From Spirochaetaceae bacterium (GTDB lineage: Bacteria; Spirochaetota; Spirochaetia; Treponematales; Treponemataceae), in NCBI GenBank assembly GCA_017622235.1, contig JAGARN010000002.1:62001-126000 (forward strand): a stretch of DNA of 64,000 nucleotides. Direction: 5' to 3'. Shown piece after piece: positions 54,626 to 62,146 of this stretch. The position numbers were made by a program, and so were the translations under genes. Position 1 is the first letter of the stretch, and each line of letters begins with the position of its first letter. Below the pieces are notes generated by a model. That model saw only the letters and a list, made by a program, of their open reading frames with translations. It ran no database searches and was not told the origin of the DNA.

Positions 54626-55798
54626 ATGGCCACGCAGGATATTGGTGTCCTAATTGTTGATGATTCCGCACTAATGAGGAATTTGATTTCTAAAATAGTT
54701 GAAGGTATTCCAGGGCTTGTAGTTGCTGGTAGAGCCATGAACGGCCAATTTGCACTTGATAAAATACCAGTATGTAAACCAGATGTTATAGTTTTAGATA
54801 TAGAAATGCCAGTTATGGATGGTCTTGAGTTTCTTAGAGAAAGAAAACGTCGTGGTATAGATATTCCAGTTATAATGCTTTCTAGCCTAACAACAGAAGG
54901 TGCTTCTGTAACGATGCAATGTCTTGAGTTAGGAGCTAGTGATTTTCTTACAAAACCAGGTGGTCCTGTTGGTGGTGATTTAAGTGTCGTAGCCAATAGA
55001 CTTGCAGAATTGTTGCCTTCATATGGTGGTCAATATGCAAAAATGCATGGTAACAAGTGTGTTCCGATGTATCAAATACCTACAGATTCTGCGGCGGCGG
55101 CACGGCAAGGGCTTGCTGCAGCTTACGGCGAATCTTTAGAAAACACACCAAAAGTTGCACCTGTTACTGTAGAGAATTTAAAGCCACCAGTAACGATTAC
55201 GCCACTTCGGGAGCCAGGCAGAATAGATATCATAGCGATAGGAATTTCAACAGGTGGACCAAACGCTTTACGAGAAGTTTTCCGAAACATAGATCCAAAT
55301 TTAAAGCAACCTATATTGGTTGTGCAACATATGCCTGCTGGCTTTACAGAAGAATTTGCTCACAGTTTAAATAATATTTGCCCCTTAGAAGTTAAAGAAG
55401 CACATGATGGTGACATATTGAAAAGTGGGCGAATTTTAATTGCACCAGGAAACAATCATATTTATGTAGAAAAAAAATCTTTAGCTACAGTTGTGCGTCT
55501 TTCAGATGCACCGCAAAGAAATGGTCACAGACCTTCAGCAGATGTTTTATTTGAATCAGTGGCGGCATTATATCAAAACCACGCACTTGGTGTAATAATG
55601 ACAGGTATGGGCAATGACGGAGCGGCACAGTTGGCGGAAATGCGTCGTCAAGGAGCTCATACTTTGGGGCAAGATGAACAAACTTGTATTGTTTATGGAA
55701 TGCCTAAAGTTGCATGGGAAATGGGTGGCGTACAACGCAAAGTTTCATTACAAGATATGGCAAATGCAATTAGTAAACTTGCTAGAGATTTTAGTTAG
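54626..55798 (+). CDS. cheB: Chemotaxis protein-glutamate methylesterase CheB
   Basis: CheB removes receptor methyl groups when phosphorylated by CheA. The 390-residue protein has a receiver domain (VLIVDDSALMRN, phosphorylated Asp58 in VLDIEMP, KPGGP) and a methylesterase domain with its triad: serine in GISTGGPNALREV, histidine in VVQHMPAGF and aspartate in MTGMGNDGA. The linker (about 130-195) is long and Pro/Ala-rich. GGAGG precedes the ATG. Its last eight bases overlap the end of the convergent rseC-like gene. Confidence 0.97.
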   Translation: MATQDIGVLIVDDSALMRNLISKIVEGIPGLVVAGRAMNGQFALDKIPVCKPDVIVLDIEMPVMDGLEFLRERKRRGIDIPVIMLSSLTTEGASVTMQCLELGASDFLTKPGGPVGGDLSVVANRLAELLPSYGGQYAKMHGNKCVPMYQIPTDSAAAARQGLAAAYGESLENTPKVAPVTVENLKPPVTITPLREPGRIDIIAIGISTGGPNALREVFRNIDPNLKQPILVVQHMPAGFTEEFAHSLNNICPLEVKEAHDGDILKSGRILIAPGNNHIYVEKKSLATVVRLSDAPQRNGHRPSADVLFESVAALYQNHALGVIMTGMGNDGAAQLAEMRRQGAHTLGQDEQTCIVYGMPKVAWEMGGVQRKVSLQDMANAISKLARDFS

Positions 55799-56222
55799 TT
55801 ATATTCTTTTGTAATATTGAAACAATTAAAGGTTTTGATAAATTAAGTTTGCTTCTTGTGATTATAGTTATGATTGCTGTAGAAATCCCAAGGCATAAAA
55901 GTACACCCGCCGCTCTCATGGATTCTGTCACAGTTTTTTCAAAAAGTTGAGCAATAGGTTCTGCAAGAAGATAACCACCAGCGGCGGCTATAATTGGTAA
56001 AAGCAAAGCAATTATCCCTTGAAAAAACTGAGCTTTTGTTGATGTTCCTAGTTGTACGATATCGCCACATTTTATTTCGAGTTTGTTAGGGTTGGCGGCT
56101 AAAAAAGGTGAACCTCTTTTTGAGCAAGTTGGTTGATTGCAGTTGATGCAAGTATTGTTAATTATAGGAGATACCCAAACTAATTCATTTTCAAAATTCA
56201 AAACATAAGCTTTGCTACGCAT
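55791..56222 (-). CDS. RseC/MucC-family membrane protein
   Basis: The 143-residue protein has the RseC pattern: an N-terminal domain with a cysteine group (CINCNQPTCSKRG), then two membrane helices (IIALLLPIIAAAGGYLLA and AAGVLLCLGISTAIITII). RseC proteins are tied to SoxR reduction and Rnf complexes in proteobacteria; no rsx/rnf gene is here, so the role is uncertain. It overlaps the TPR gene start by eight bases and so belongs to a three-gene operon. Confidence 0.82.
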   Translation of the reverse strand: MRSKAYVLNFENELVWVSPIINNTCINCNQPTCSKRGSPFLAANPNKLEIKCGDIVQLGTSTKAQFFQGIIALLLPIIAAAGGYLLAEPIAQLFEKTVTESMRAAGVLLCLGISTAIITIITRSKLNLSKPLIVSILQKNITN

Positions 56223-56769
56223 ATGATTCCCCGTGAGAAATAGTTTTTAACCGAAAATTACATTCTTTCGCACCATTTTTATTGCCTAATTGTTCGTAAG
56301 TATCTCTTAAGTTATACAAAGCATCATAGTAGTTAGGATCTATAGTGACGGCGTTTTCAAATGATTCACAGGCTTCGTTGTAATCTCCCTTTGCAAAAAA
56401 AATAACACCTTTGTTGTTCCAAAATCGTGGATTCAAATAATTTATTTCTATGCCTGTATCAATGTAATAACTTGCTTCATCATAATCTTCTAACAAATAA
56501 CATATATGGGAAAGAGTTTCTAAAATATCTTCGTTGTTGGGAGCTAGATTATATGCTGCAATAATAGCGTTTTTTGCTTGATGAAGTTTGCCAGCATCTC
56601 TATAAGTTATTCCAAGATTGTACCAGAGAAGATAGTTTTTATTTGCCATTGTAAGTGCTCTTTTAAAACAGGCTATAGCTTCTGTATATTCACCTCTGGA
56701 GGCTAATTCAATAGCTTGACTATTTAAGGTGTCTGGGCTTTCTTTCATATTTTCCTCGTTTTTAGACAC
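56215..56769 (-). CDS. Tetratricopeptide-repeat protein
   Basis: The 184-residue protein is built from about four or five TPR units (AIELASRGEYTEAIACFKRAL, LWYNLGITYRDAGKLHQAKNAI, ILETLSHICYLLEDYDEASYYI, WNNKGVIFFAKGDYNEACESFENAV, YNLRDTYEQLGNKNGA). It has no signal peptide and is likely a cytoplasmic scaffold. It overlaps both neighbours by eight bases, showing tight coupling to the prenyl synthase and the RseC-like gene. The partner is unknown. Confidence 0.88.
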   Translation of the reverse strand: MSKNEENMKESPDTLNSQAIELASRGEYTEAIACFKRALTMANKNYLLWYNLGITYRDAGKLHQAKNAIIAAYNLAPNNEDILETLSHICYLLEDYDEASYYIDTGIEINYLNPRFWNNKGVIFFAKGDYNEACESFENAVTIDPNYYDALYNLRDTYEQLGNKNGAKECNFRLKTISHGESYA

Positions 56770-57817
56770 CGTTTTGAATCATACTTTCAAAAAGATATGA
56801 AATTTTGTCCTTCACATAAGTATTGGGATATAAAAGTGATATGCTATTACAAGCTTCCCTTATTAAAACAGAAGCTAATTCAGAGGATTTTTTTATTGAA
56901 TCACTAGAAGAAACCAACTGAATACATTCTTCCACCGCAGGAGAATCAATACCCTCTTTGCTAGCTCGATTAAAACAATCCATAACAGTATCAAAATCAT
57001 TAGGATTAGAATTAAGGTGCATTATTATGGGCAAACTTTTTTTACCCTCAACTATATCATCCCCTCGTTTTTTTCCAGGGTTACCCTTTGAAAGATTTAA
57101 AACGTCATCTAAAACTTGAAACCCAATCCCAATATCAGAAGCAACAGGTCCCATTTGAACAGCCATAGATTCTGTTCCACCACCTGCAATGGTACCAATT
57201 TGGGCAGCCATAGAAGCAAGAGTTCCTGTTTTTAACCTTACCATTGCAGTATATTCTGAAACAGAAGGAATAGCTGTATTATCTTTATGCCACAGAATAT
57301 CCATAGCTTGACCAAGATGTAATCGCCGTAATTCTTGGTTGTAGATATTATGAAGTAAAAGTTGTTGTTGTGGCGACAATCCACAAGTATTAATACAAAC
57401 AGGTGCGGCAAAATATAACCAAGAACCGGCATTAAGAGCCATATCTAAACCATAAGTAATATGGGCAGCAGGAGCTCCTCGGCGGGTGTCAGCAGAATCT
57501 TCTATATCGTCATGAATTAAACTAGCAGTATGAACAAATTCTATAAGAGGAACAAGATTGTATGCTTCTTGAGGAATATTATCAGACTTTGCAGCAGCCT
57601 GAGCACAAAGCAACATCAAAAGTGGTCGCCAGCGTTTGCCTCCTAAAGACAAAAGTCTTTGTCCTGGTTCCAAAAGAGAAGAAGTATGATTTTCTGTTAT
57701 ACATTCAGGTAAGTGACCGAAAACCTTAGAATTCCACTCATTAGATTTTTCATTTGGTAAGTTTTTATTTAAAACAGATTCAATTTCTTGTAATTCTATG
57801 CTAAAATCAAATATCAT
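56762..57817 (-). CDS. Polyprenyl (isoprenyl) diphosphate synthase
   Basis: The 351-residue trans-prenyltransferase joins isopentenyl units into longer prenyl diphosphates. It has the GGKRWRPLLML start, the first aspartate motif in SLIHDDIEDSADTRRG (DDIED), and the second in GFQVLDDVLNL with a shortened acidic run. Chain length cannot be judged reliably; the family includes farnesyl, geranylgeranyl and octaprenyl synthases. TATAAT lies six bases before the ATG. It heads the operon with the TPR and RseC-like genes. Confidence 0.9.
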   Translation of the reverse strand: MIFDFSIELQEIESVLNKNLPNEKSNEWNSKVFGHLPECITENHTSSLLEPGQRLLSLGGKRWRPLLMLLCAQAAAKSDNIPQEAYNLVPLIEFVHTASLIHDDIEDSADTRRGAPAAHITYGLDMALNAGSWLYFAAPVCINTCGLSPQQQLLLHNIYNQELRRLHLGQAMDILWHKDNTAIPSVSEYTAMVRLKTGTLASMAAQIGTIAGGGTESMAVQMGPVASDIGIGFQVLDDVLNLSKGNPGKKRGDDIVEGKKSLPIIMHLNSNPNDFDTVMDCFNRASKEGIDSPAVEECIQLVSSSDSIKKSSELASVLIREACNSISLLYPNTYVKDKISYLFESMIQNGV

Positions 57818-57823
57818 ACACTA

Positions 57824-57829
57824 ATTATA
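57824..57829 (-). promoter_or_regulatory. -10 box of the prenyl synthase operon; predicted leaderless
   Basis: Leftward TATAAT (57824-57829) is followed by TAGTGT and ATG 57817. A weak TTTTCA is 17 bases further up. Confidence 0.55.
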
Positions 57830-57910
57830 GCAGAATTTATTTGTTCTGAAAACACTAACTTGTTACTTTTATGTAAATTGTGGCAAAGGTTTTGCCGAAG
57901 ATAAGAGAGT

Positions 57911-58528
57911 ATGGCTTCAAGTAGCTACGAAAAACCAGATTTCTGGTCTAGAAAAGCATTTTCTGAAGGTTACCCTGCACGGTCTGTGTATAAACTTAAG
58001 GAAATTGACGAAAAATTTGGGATATTGAAAAAAAATCATAATGTCCTCGATTTGGGTGCTTCTCCAGGAAGTTGGACTGTTTTTGTGTTGCGAGCTTTAG
58101 AAGAAACGGGTCATGTAACATCAATAGACCTTAATCCTTTGGCAAAAGAAGTTACAGCTCAGAATCTTACCTTTATTCAAGGGGACTTGTATGAGCAACA
58201 AGTGCGTAATCAAGCATTAAAACTAGGTCCTTACGATTTAGTAATATGCGATGCCGCTCCTCCAACCACAGGAAACAAAACCGTAGATACGGCTCGCTCT
58301 GTGGGGTTGGTAGAGTTGGCAATTTATTACGCAAAAACAATGCTTAAGCCAAGGGGCAATTTTGCAGTTAAGATTTTTCAGGGTGGTGATCAGCAAAAAT
58401 TGTTGAAAGAAATGCGAGAAATCTTTGAAGTAGCAAAAGGTTTTAAACCAGAAGCTTGCCGTACAGAATCTTTTGAAACTTATCTTATAGGGTTGAACAA
58501 AAAGCAACAGGCGGAAAATAATGAGTAA
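57911..58528 (+). CDS. rlmE: 23S rRNA U2552 2'-O-methyltransferase RlmE (FtsJ/RrmJ)
   Basis: RlmE methylates the ribose of U2552 late in 50S assembly. The 205-residue protein has FWSRKAFSEGYPARSVYKLKEIDEKF with the catalytic lysine, the SAM motif VLDLGASPGSWTVFVL, VICDAAPPTTGNK with the catalytic aspartate, and GNFAVKIFQGGD. The length and order are normal. It overlaps the M23 peptidase gene by eight bases. An M23 peptidase beside an FtsJ gene has no obvious shared role. Confidence 0.93.
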   Translation: MASSSYEKPDFWSRKAFSEGYPARSVYKLKEIDEKFGILKKNHNVLDLGASPGSWTVFVLRALEETGHVTSIDLNPLAKEVTAQNLTFIQGDLYEQQVRNQALKLGPYDLVICDAAPPTTGNKTVDTARSVGLVELAIYYAKTMLKPRGNFAVKIFQGGDQQKLLKEMREIFEVAKGFKPEACRTESFETYLIGLNKKQQAENNE

Positions 58529-59486
58529 GCGACTTATAAAAAAATACTGTATAACGGGAACTTTGCTTTTAATTGGATTGATTGGAGCGATTTTATTTGT
58601 TCCTTACTTCGATAAAATTAATCATAGTGGACAAGGTGGATATGAAACACCAGTAATGCCGATTTTAAGTGGTTCACAAGCAATAGGTAGTATAAGCAAT
58701 CTTACACAGGATTATGTTGTACTTGAAGAGGATGAAGATGTTTCAAATACAGGATTATTTTATAAAGCTTACCGTGTAAAAGAAGGCGATATGATAGGTT
58801 ATATTGCTGAACAATTTAATGTAACCCAAGATACAATAATTAGTGTAAACAACATTCGTCAATCACGTTTGATTCAAATAGGACAATATTTAAAAATACC
58901 TTCTATGCCAGGAATTCTTTATACTGTCCGTGAAGATGGTGAGCAACTAAGTTCTATTGCAGAAAAATACGAAATTTCCCTAGAAAAATGTGTTGCGGTA
59001 AACAATATACAAAGTGATATAAGTTTAAGGGAAGGAACATCACTTTTTTTGCCAGATGCAGAACTTGATTGGGTAACACGCCAAGAAATAAATGGAGACC
59101 TTTTCTTAAGACCGTTAAAGGGTAGATATTATTTTTCTTCTTATTGGGGATGGCGAGCTAGTCCATTTACAGGGAAACGTACTTTTCACGGTGGAATTGA
59201 TATGGCAGCTAATACAGGAACACCTGTTTATGCAGCTCTTCATGGAACTGTAGTGGCTGCCGGTTGGGATAATACATACGGAAATTTTGTGCGAGTAAAA
59301 CATCATTCTGGATATACAACTTTATACGCACATTTAAGTAAAATTTCTGTAAAAAAAGGTGCATCCGTAGGTACAGAAACAAAACTTGGAGAAGTAGGAA
59401 GTACAGGTTTGAGTACAGGACCACACTTGCATTTTTCTGTTTATAAGAATGGTGTATCAGTTAATCCTCAAAACTTGTGGAATTAG
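58521..59486 (+). CDS. LysM-containing M23 peptidoglycan endopeptidase
   Basis: The 321-residue protein has one N-terminal membrane helix (GTLLLIGLIGAILFVPY), two LysM-like domains (about residues 84-130, YRVKEGDMIGYIAEQFNV, and 132-178, YTVREDGEQLSSIAEKYEI) and a C-terminal M23 domain. The zinc motifs are in FHGGIDMAA (H-x3-D) and HLHFSV, so the enzyme looks active, unlike EnvC-type degenerate forms. It likely cuts cross-links in the periplasmic wall during growth or division. Confidence 0.93.
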   Translation: MSKRLIKKYCITGTLLLIGLIGAILFVPYFDKINHSGQGGYETPVMPILSGSQAIGSISNLTQDYVVLEEDEDVSNTGLFYKAYRVKEGDMIGYIAEQFNVTQDTIISVNNIRQSRLIQIGQYLKIPSMPGILYTVREDGEQLSSIAEKYEISLEKCVAVNNIQSDISLREGTSLFLPDAELDWVTRQEINGDLFLRPLKGRYYFSSYWGWRASPFTGKRTFHGGIDMAANTGTPVYAALHGTVVAAGWDNTYGNFVRVKHHSGYTTLYAHLSKISVKKGASVGTETKLGEVGSTGLSTGPHLHFSVYKNGVSVNPQNLWN

Positions 59487-59509
59487 TACCTAAATAAAGA
59501 GCAACAAAG

Positions 59510-60094
59510 CTAAACAAATCTTTGAGGCGGAGTTACAACCCACAAAGCTTTTAGTGGGATAGAACCAGTATTAACGAGAGTGTGTGGTGATGAAGCAGAA
59601 AAAGAAACACTATCACCTTGTTTTAGACTGTATGTTTTTGATTCATATTGAAGTTGAGCTTCACCCTCAATTATAAAACCCATTTCACGCCCAAGATGAC
59701 CATAAGAACCTCTTAGTGTTTTTTGATTAACAGGTATTTTTATTAAATAAGACTCAAGAGAATGCTTGTCCCCTTCTTCTGTCGGTTTAGCAAGTTCTTC
59801 GTAAAGTATACCTTCTTCTTCCAATGTACGCCGTTCCTGTGCACGAATAATTTGAACAGGGCGTTTTTGGCGATATTCTTCAAAAAGATATTCTAAGTTT
59901 ATGTCCAAAACATCTGCAAGGGTAAGCAATGTGTCTATTGCCGGAGAGACTTTGTTGCGTTCAATTTGCGAAACAAGGCTTTCGCTAACACCTGCTTGTT
60001 GTGCAACAATTTTTAGCGTATAACCTTTACGTTCACGAACAGTTCTTAATTTTTCGCCAAATCGAAAAGGAGTCTTTTTATTTTGCATAGACAT
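59510..60094 (-). CDS. XRE-cupin transcription regulator
   Basis: The 194-residue protein has an N-terminal HTH (LRTVRERKGYTLKIVAQQAGVSESLVSQIERNKVSPAIDTLLTLADVLDI) and a C-terminal cupin (GHLGREMGFIIEGEAQLQYESKTYSLKQGDSVSFSASSPHTLVNTG). Such proteins sense small ligands and often control transport or amino-acid and polyamine use. Targets are not evident. Its start lies inside the end of the upstream 356-residue gene (17-base overlap), so the two are co-translated. A second ATG six bases in (MQNKK) is an equally good start. Confidence 0.9.
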   Translation of the reverse strand: MSMQNKKTPFRFGEKLRTVRERKGYTLKIVAQQAGVSESLVSQIERNKVSPAIDTLLTLADVLDINLEYLFEEYRQKRPVQIIRAQERRTLEEEGILYEELAKPTEEGDKHSLESYLIKIPVNQKTLRGSYGHLGREMGFIIEGEAQLQYESKTYSLKQGDSVSFSASSPHTLVNTGSIPLKALWVVTPPQRFV

Positions 60095-61148
60095 CGTTGT
60101 GTTGTTTCTCCTTATTTCTTTCCAAAATAAAACGCATATAATGGTCTTCTAATGTGTTATGTGGTCCTGGAATATTTAATCTCTTACGCACACGAGCATT
60201 ATCTCGACGTACAGTATACAACATATAAAAATCACGCAAATCAGAGGTAAGGTCTGTTTTTATTGGTTGTCCAAGGAATGCTGAAATTTCATCACGACCG
60301 ATAGCAGAAATACCTTGTTCACGCAAAGTGGTTTTAAGGGTTTGAATTTGTTCGTAAGATAAACCAAATAAAAATTCTTCCATAGCCTGAGAAATCTCTT
60401 TATCACCTAATTTTGCTTTTAAGAAGGCATTCCAATCTTCGTCCATTTGAATAGAAATAAGCAATAGTTCACTTGTTCCTACCATGGTTCCAAAAGCTGG
60501 AGCTAAATTCCTACGAGCTTCCCATACAGCTTGAAGAACCGGTGCGGCATCCAAAACTGTTTGATCGTGGCGATGTTCCCAAAGAATAATAAGAGAAAAA
60601 GCAATCTGACGACGTATATCCAAAGGAATAGAAGTATCGTCTATCAAATCCATGTACACGTCTTCTGCCATCAATGTGAATAAAATAGCACTTGTAGCAG
60701 ACTGAAAAGCTTTTACATCTTTTTTTTCCATATTTGCTGCTTCGGCAAGTCGTATCATTGAAGCAAAAGTGTGATATTTTACCACAAGAAACCCTTTACC
60801 CAAAGTAGCTTTTGATGGCAGATGAAGCATTTTATCTCCGTCACGATGAACAAGAAGAGCCTCTATAAGCGTATACTGGGTTCGAGTTTCACCCATGACA
60901 ATTTGCCGTTGCAAAAGAGATGGGAAATGAGTAATGTTGGCAGCAAGCCGCTTCATTTGTGCAATTCGGTCGGTTAAACCTTGTAATGTTTCTGGAGAAG
61001 CAGTTTTAAGCTTATCAAACAGTTTATTAACTAAGGCATTTTCTTGTTCCGTAAGAACAACAATGTCTGTGGAAAAATCGTTGTTTTTATCCGTGTCAGA
61101 GTCGAAGAATTCCTCAATGTTTACAGATGTAAATTCTTGTTGTAGCAT
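60078..61148 (-). CDS. Unknown cytoplasmic protein coupled to an XRE-cupin regulator
   Basis: I do not recognise this 356-residue protein. It is soluble and mainly helical, with an acidic N-terminus (EEFFDSDTDKNNDFS) and no signal peptide. Segments such as RQIAFSLIILWEHRHD and LAPAFGTMVGTSELLLISI suggest armadillo-like helical packing, which is only a guess. The last residues (DHYMRFILERNKEKQHND) overlap the regulator start. GAGGA precedes the ATG. Divergent rpmH is 217 bases away. Confidence 0.75.
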   Translation of the reverse strand: MLQQEFTSVNIEEFFDSDTDKNNDFSTDIVVLTEQENALVNKLFDKLKTASPETLQGLTDRIAQMKRLAANITHFPSLLQRQIVMGETRTQYTLIEALLVHRDGDKMLHLPSKATLGKGFLVVKYHTFASMIRLAEAANMEKKDVKAFQSATSAILFTLMAEDVYMDLIDDTSIPLDIRRQIAFSLIILWEHRHDQTVLDAAPVLQAVWEARRNLAPAFGTMVGTSELLLISIQMDEDWNAFLKAKLGDKEISQAMEEFLFGLSYEQIQTLKTTLREQGISAIGRDEISAFLGQPIKTDLTSDLRDFYMLYTVRRDNARVRKRLNIPGPHNTLEDHYMRFILERNKEKQHNDVYAK

Positions 61149-61259
61149 AGTCCTCTTTTCCGCAGTCCTTACAGTATAACATATTTAAACTTGATTGCAA
61201 GTAGAAAATAAATTCCTCTAAGCAAAAAATACCAAAAAATGATAATTTAAAAAATAATA

Positions 61260-61287
61260 TTGACTAACGAAAGCAAAATATGATAAT
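61260..61287 (+). promoter_or_regulatory. Candidate promoter of the rpmH operon
   Basis: TTGACT (61260-61265), 16-base spacer and GATAAT (61282-61287) give a start about 72 bases before the rpmH ATG, leaving a real leader. Confidence 0.55.
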
Positions 61288-61313
61288 GTTTCCAAACGTA
61301 TCATGTAAATTCT

Positions 61314-61342
61314 AGGATTTATTTTAATTAGAGATAAATCCT
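61314..61342 (+). promoter_or_regulatory. Hairpin in the rpmH leader
   Basis: AGGATTTAT (61314-61322) and ATAAATCCT (61334-61342) form a perfect 9-bp stem with an 11-base loop. It ends 23 bases before the ATG and just before the AAGGAG site at 61351, so it could affect translation. Confidence 0.6.
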
Positions 61343-61365
61343 TACCAATAAAGGAGACGTGTTCA

Positions 61366-61521
61366 ATGAAACGGACATATCAACCCAGCAAAGTAAAAAG
61401 AAACAGGAAATTTGGTTTCCGTGCACGTATGAAGACTCGAGGAGGTCGCATGGTTTTAAAAAGGCGACGAGCAAAGGGTCGTTATAAGCTAACTGTTTCT
61501 GACGAGAAAAAGCCCTATTAA
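61366..61521 (+). CDS. rpmH: Ribosomal protein bL34
   Basis: This 51-residue basic protein ([20 protein letters not shown], then [19 protein letters not shown]) is the classical L34 of the large subunit, with a C-terminal extension [10 protein letters not shown] a little longer than usual. AAGGAG stands nine bases before the ATG. It starts the standard rpmH-rnpA-yidD-yidC-jag run near the origin. Confidence 0.97.
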   Translation: MKRTYQPSKVKRNRKFGFRARMKTRGGRMVLKRRRAKGRYKLTVSDEKKPY

Positions 61522-61547
61522 AAAAAATAAAGGGTAAGGTAGCAAAC

Positions 61548-61898
61548 TTGCTGAAAACGGGAAAATTTACTTGTAGTGAAAGAGTAAAAAAGTCCTCAGA
61601 TATTCAGAATTTGTTCAAAAAAGGAAAGAAAGTAAGTGTACAAGGGGCAAAGTTGTTTTTTTTGCCAAATAATACGGAACTGAATCGTATTGCATTTACT
61701 CTTTCTCGTGGTTATGGTAATGCGGTAGAACGTAATCGTTCAAAGCGACTAAGCCGTGAAGCCTTTCGATATTTTAAAGCATTCCTGAACACTGGATATG
61801 ACATGGTTTTTCTTGTTTATCCAGGAAATGATTCGTTCCGTACTCGGTGTGCCCAATTTCGTTATTTGTGCCAAAAAGCTGGAATTATTTCTGTATGA
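61548..61898 (+). CDS. rnpA: Ribonuclease P protein component
   Basis: RnpA is the protein cofactor that helps RNase P RNA cut tRNA leaders. The 116-residue basic protein has the family core [17 protein letters not shown] (the RNR motif) and an N-terminal [15 protein letters not shown]. The start is TTG at 61548, 26 bases after rpmH, with AAGGTAG just upstream; no other in-frame start keeps the N-terminal helix. The stop overlaps the yidD ATG. RNase P RNA itself was not found. Confidence 0.94.
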   Translation: MLKTGKFTCSERVKKSSDIQNLFKKGKKVSVQGAKLFFLPNNTELNRIAFTLSRGYGNAVERNRSKRLSREAFRYFKAFLNTGYDMVFLVYPGNDSFRTRCAQFRYLCQKAGIISV

Positions 61899-62116
61899 AA
61901 AGATTTCTAGCACAGGTTTTGTGTGCTCTGATTAGATTTTATCAAGTTTGTATTTCACCTCTTTTCCCTCCGTGTTGTAGATTTTACCCGACCTGTTCTG
62001 CCTATGCACGAGAGGCTATAAACAAATACGGACCTTTCAAGGGGTCTTTTCTAGCAGTCAGACGTATAATTAGATGTAACCCTTTTTCACCAGGTGGATA
62101 CGACCCTGTTCCTTGA
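61895..62116 (+). CDS. yidD: Membrane protein insertion efficiency factor YidD
   Basis: YidD is a small membrane-associated protein that assists YidC. The 73-residue protein has [20 protein letters not shown] followed by [12 protein letters not shown] and [14 protein letters not shown], the full family pattern. I chose ATG at 61895, which overlaps the rnpA stop (ATGA); the frame extends 16 codons further up but inside rnpA. Confidence 0.95.
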   Translation: MKRFLAQVLCALIRFYQVCISPLFPPCCRFYPTCSAYAREAINKYGPFKGSFLAVRRIIRCNPFSPGGYDPVP

Positions 62117-62146
62117 CGAAAGACTGTTAAAGGAGATTAAACTATT

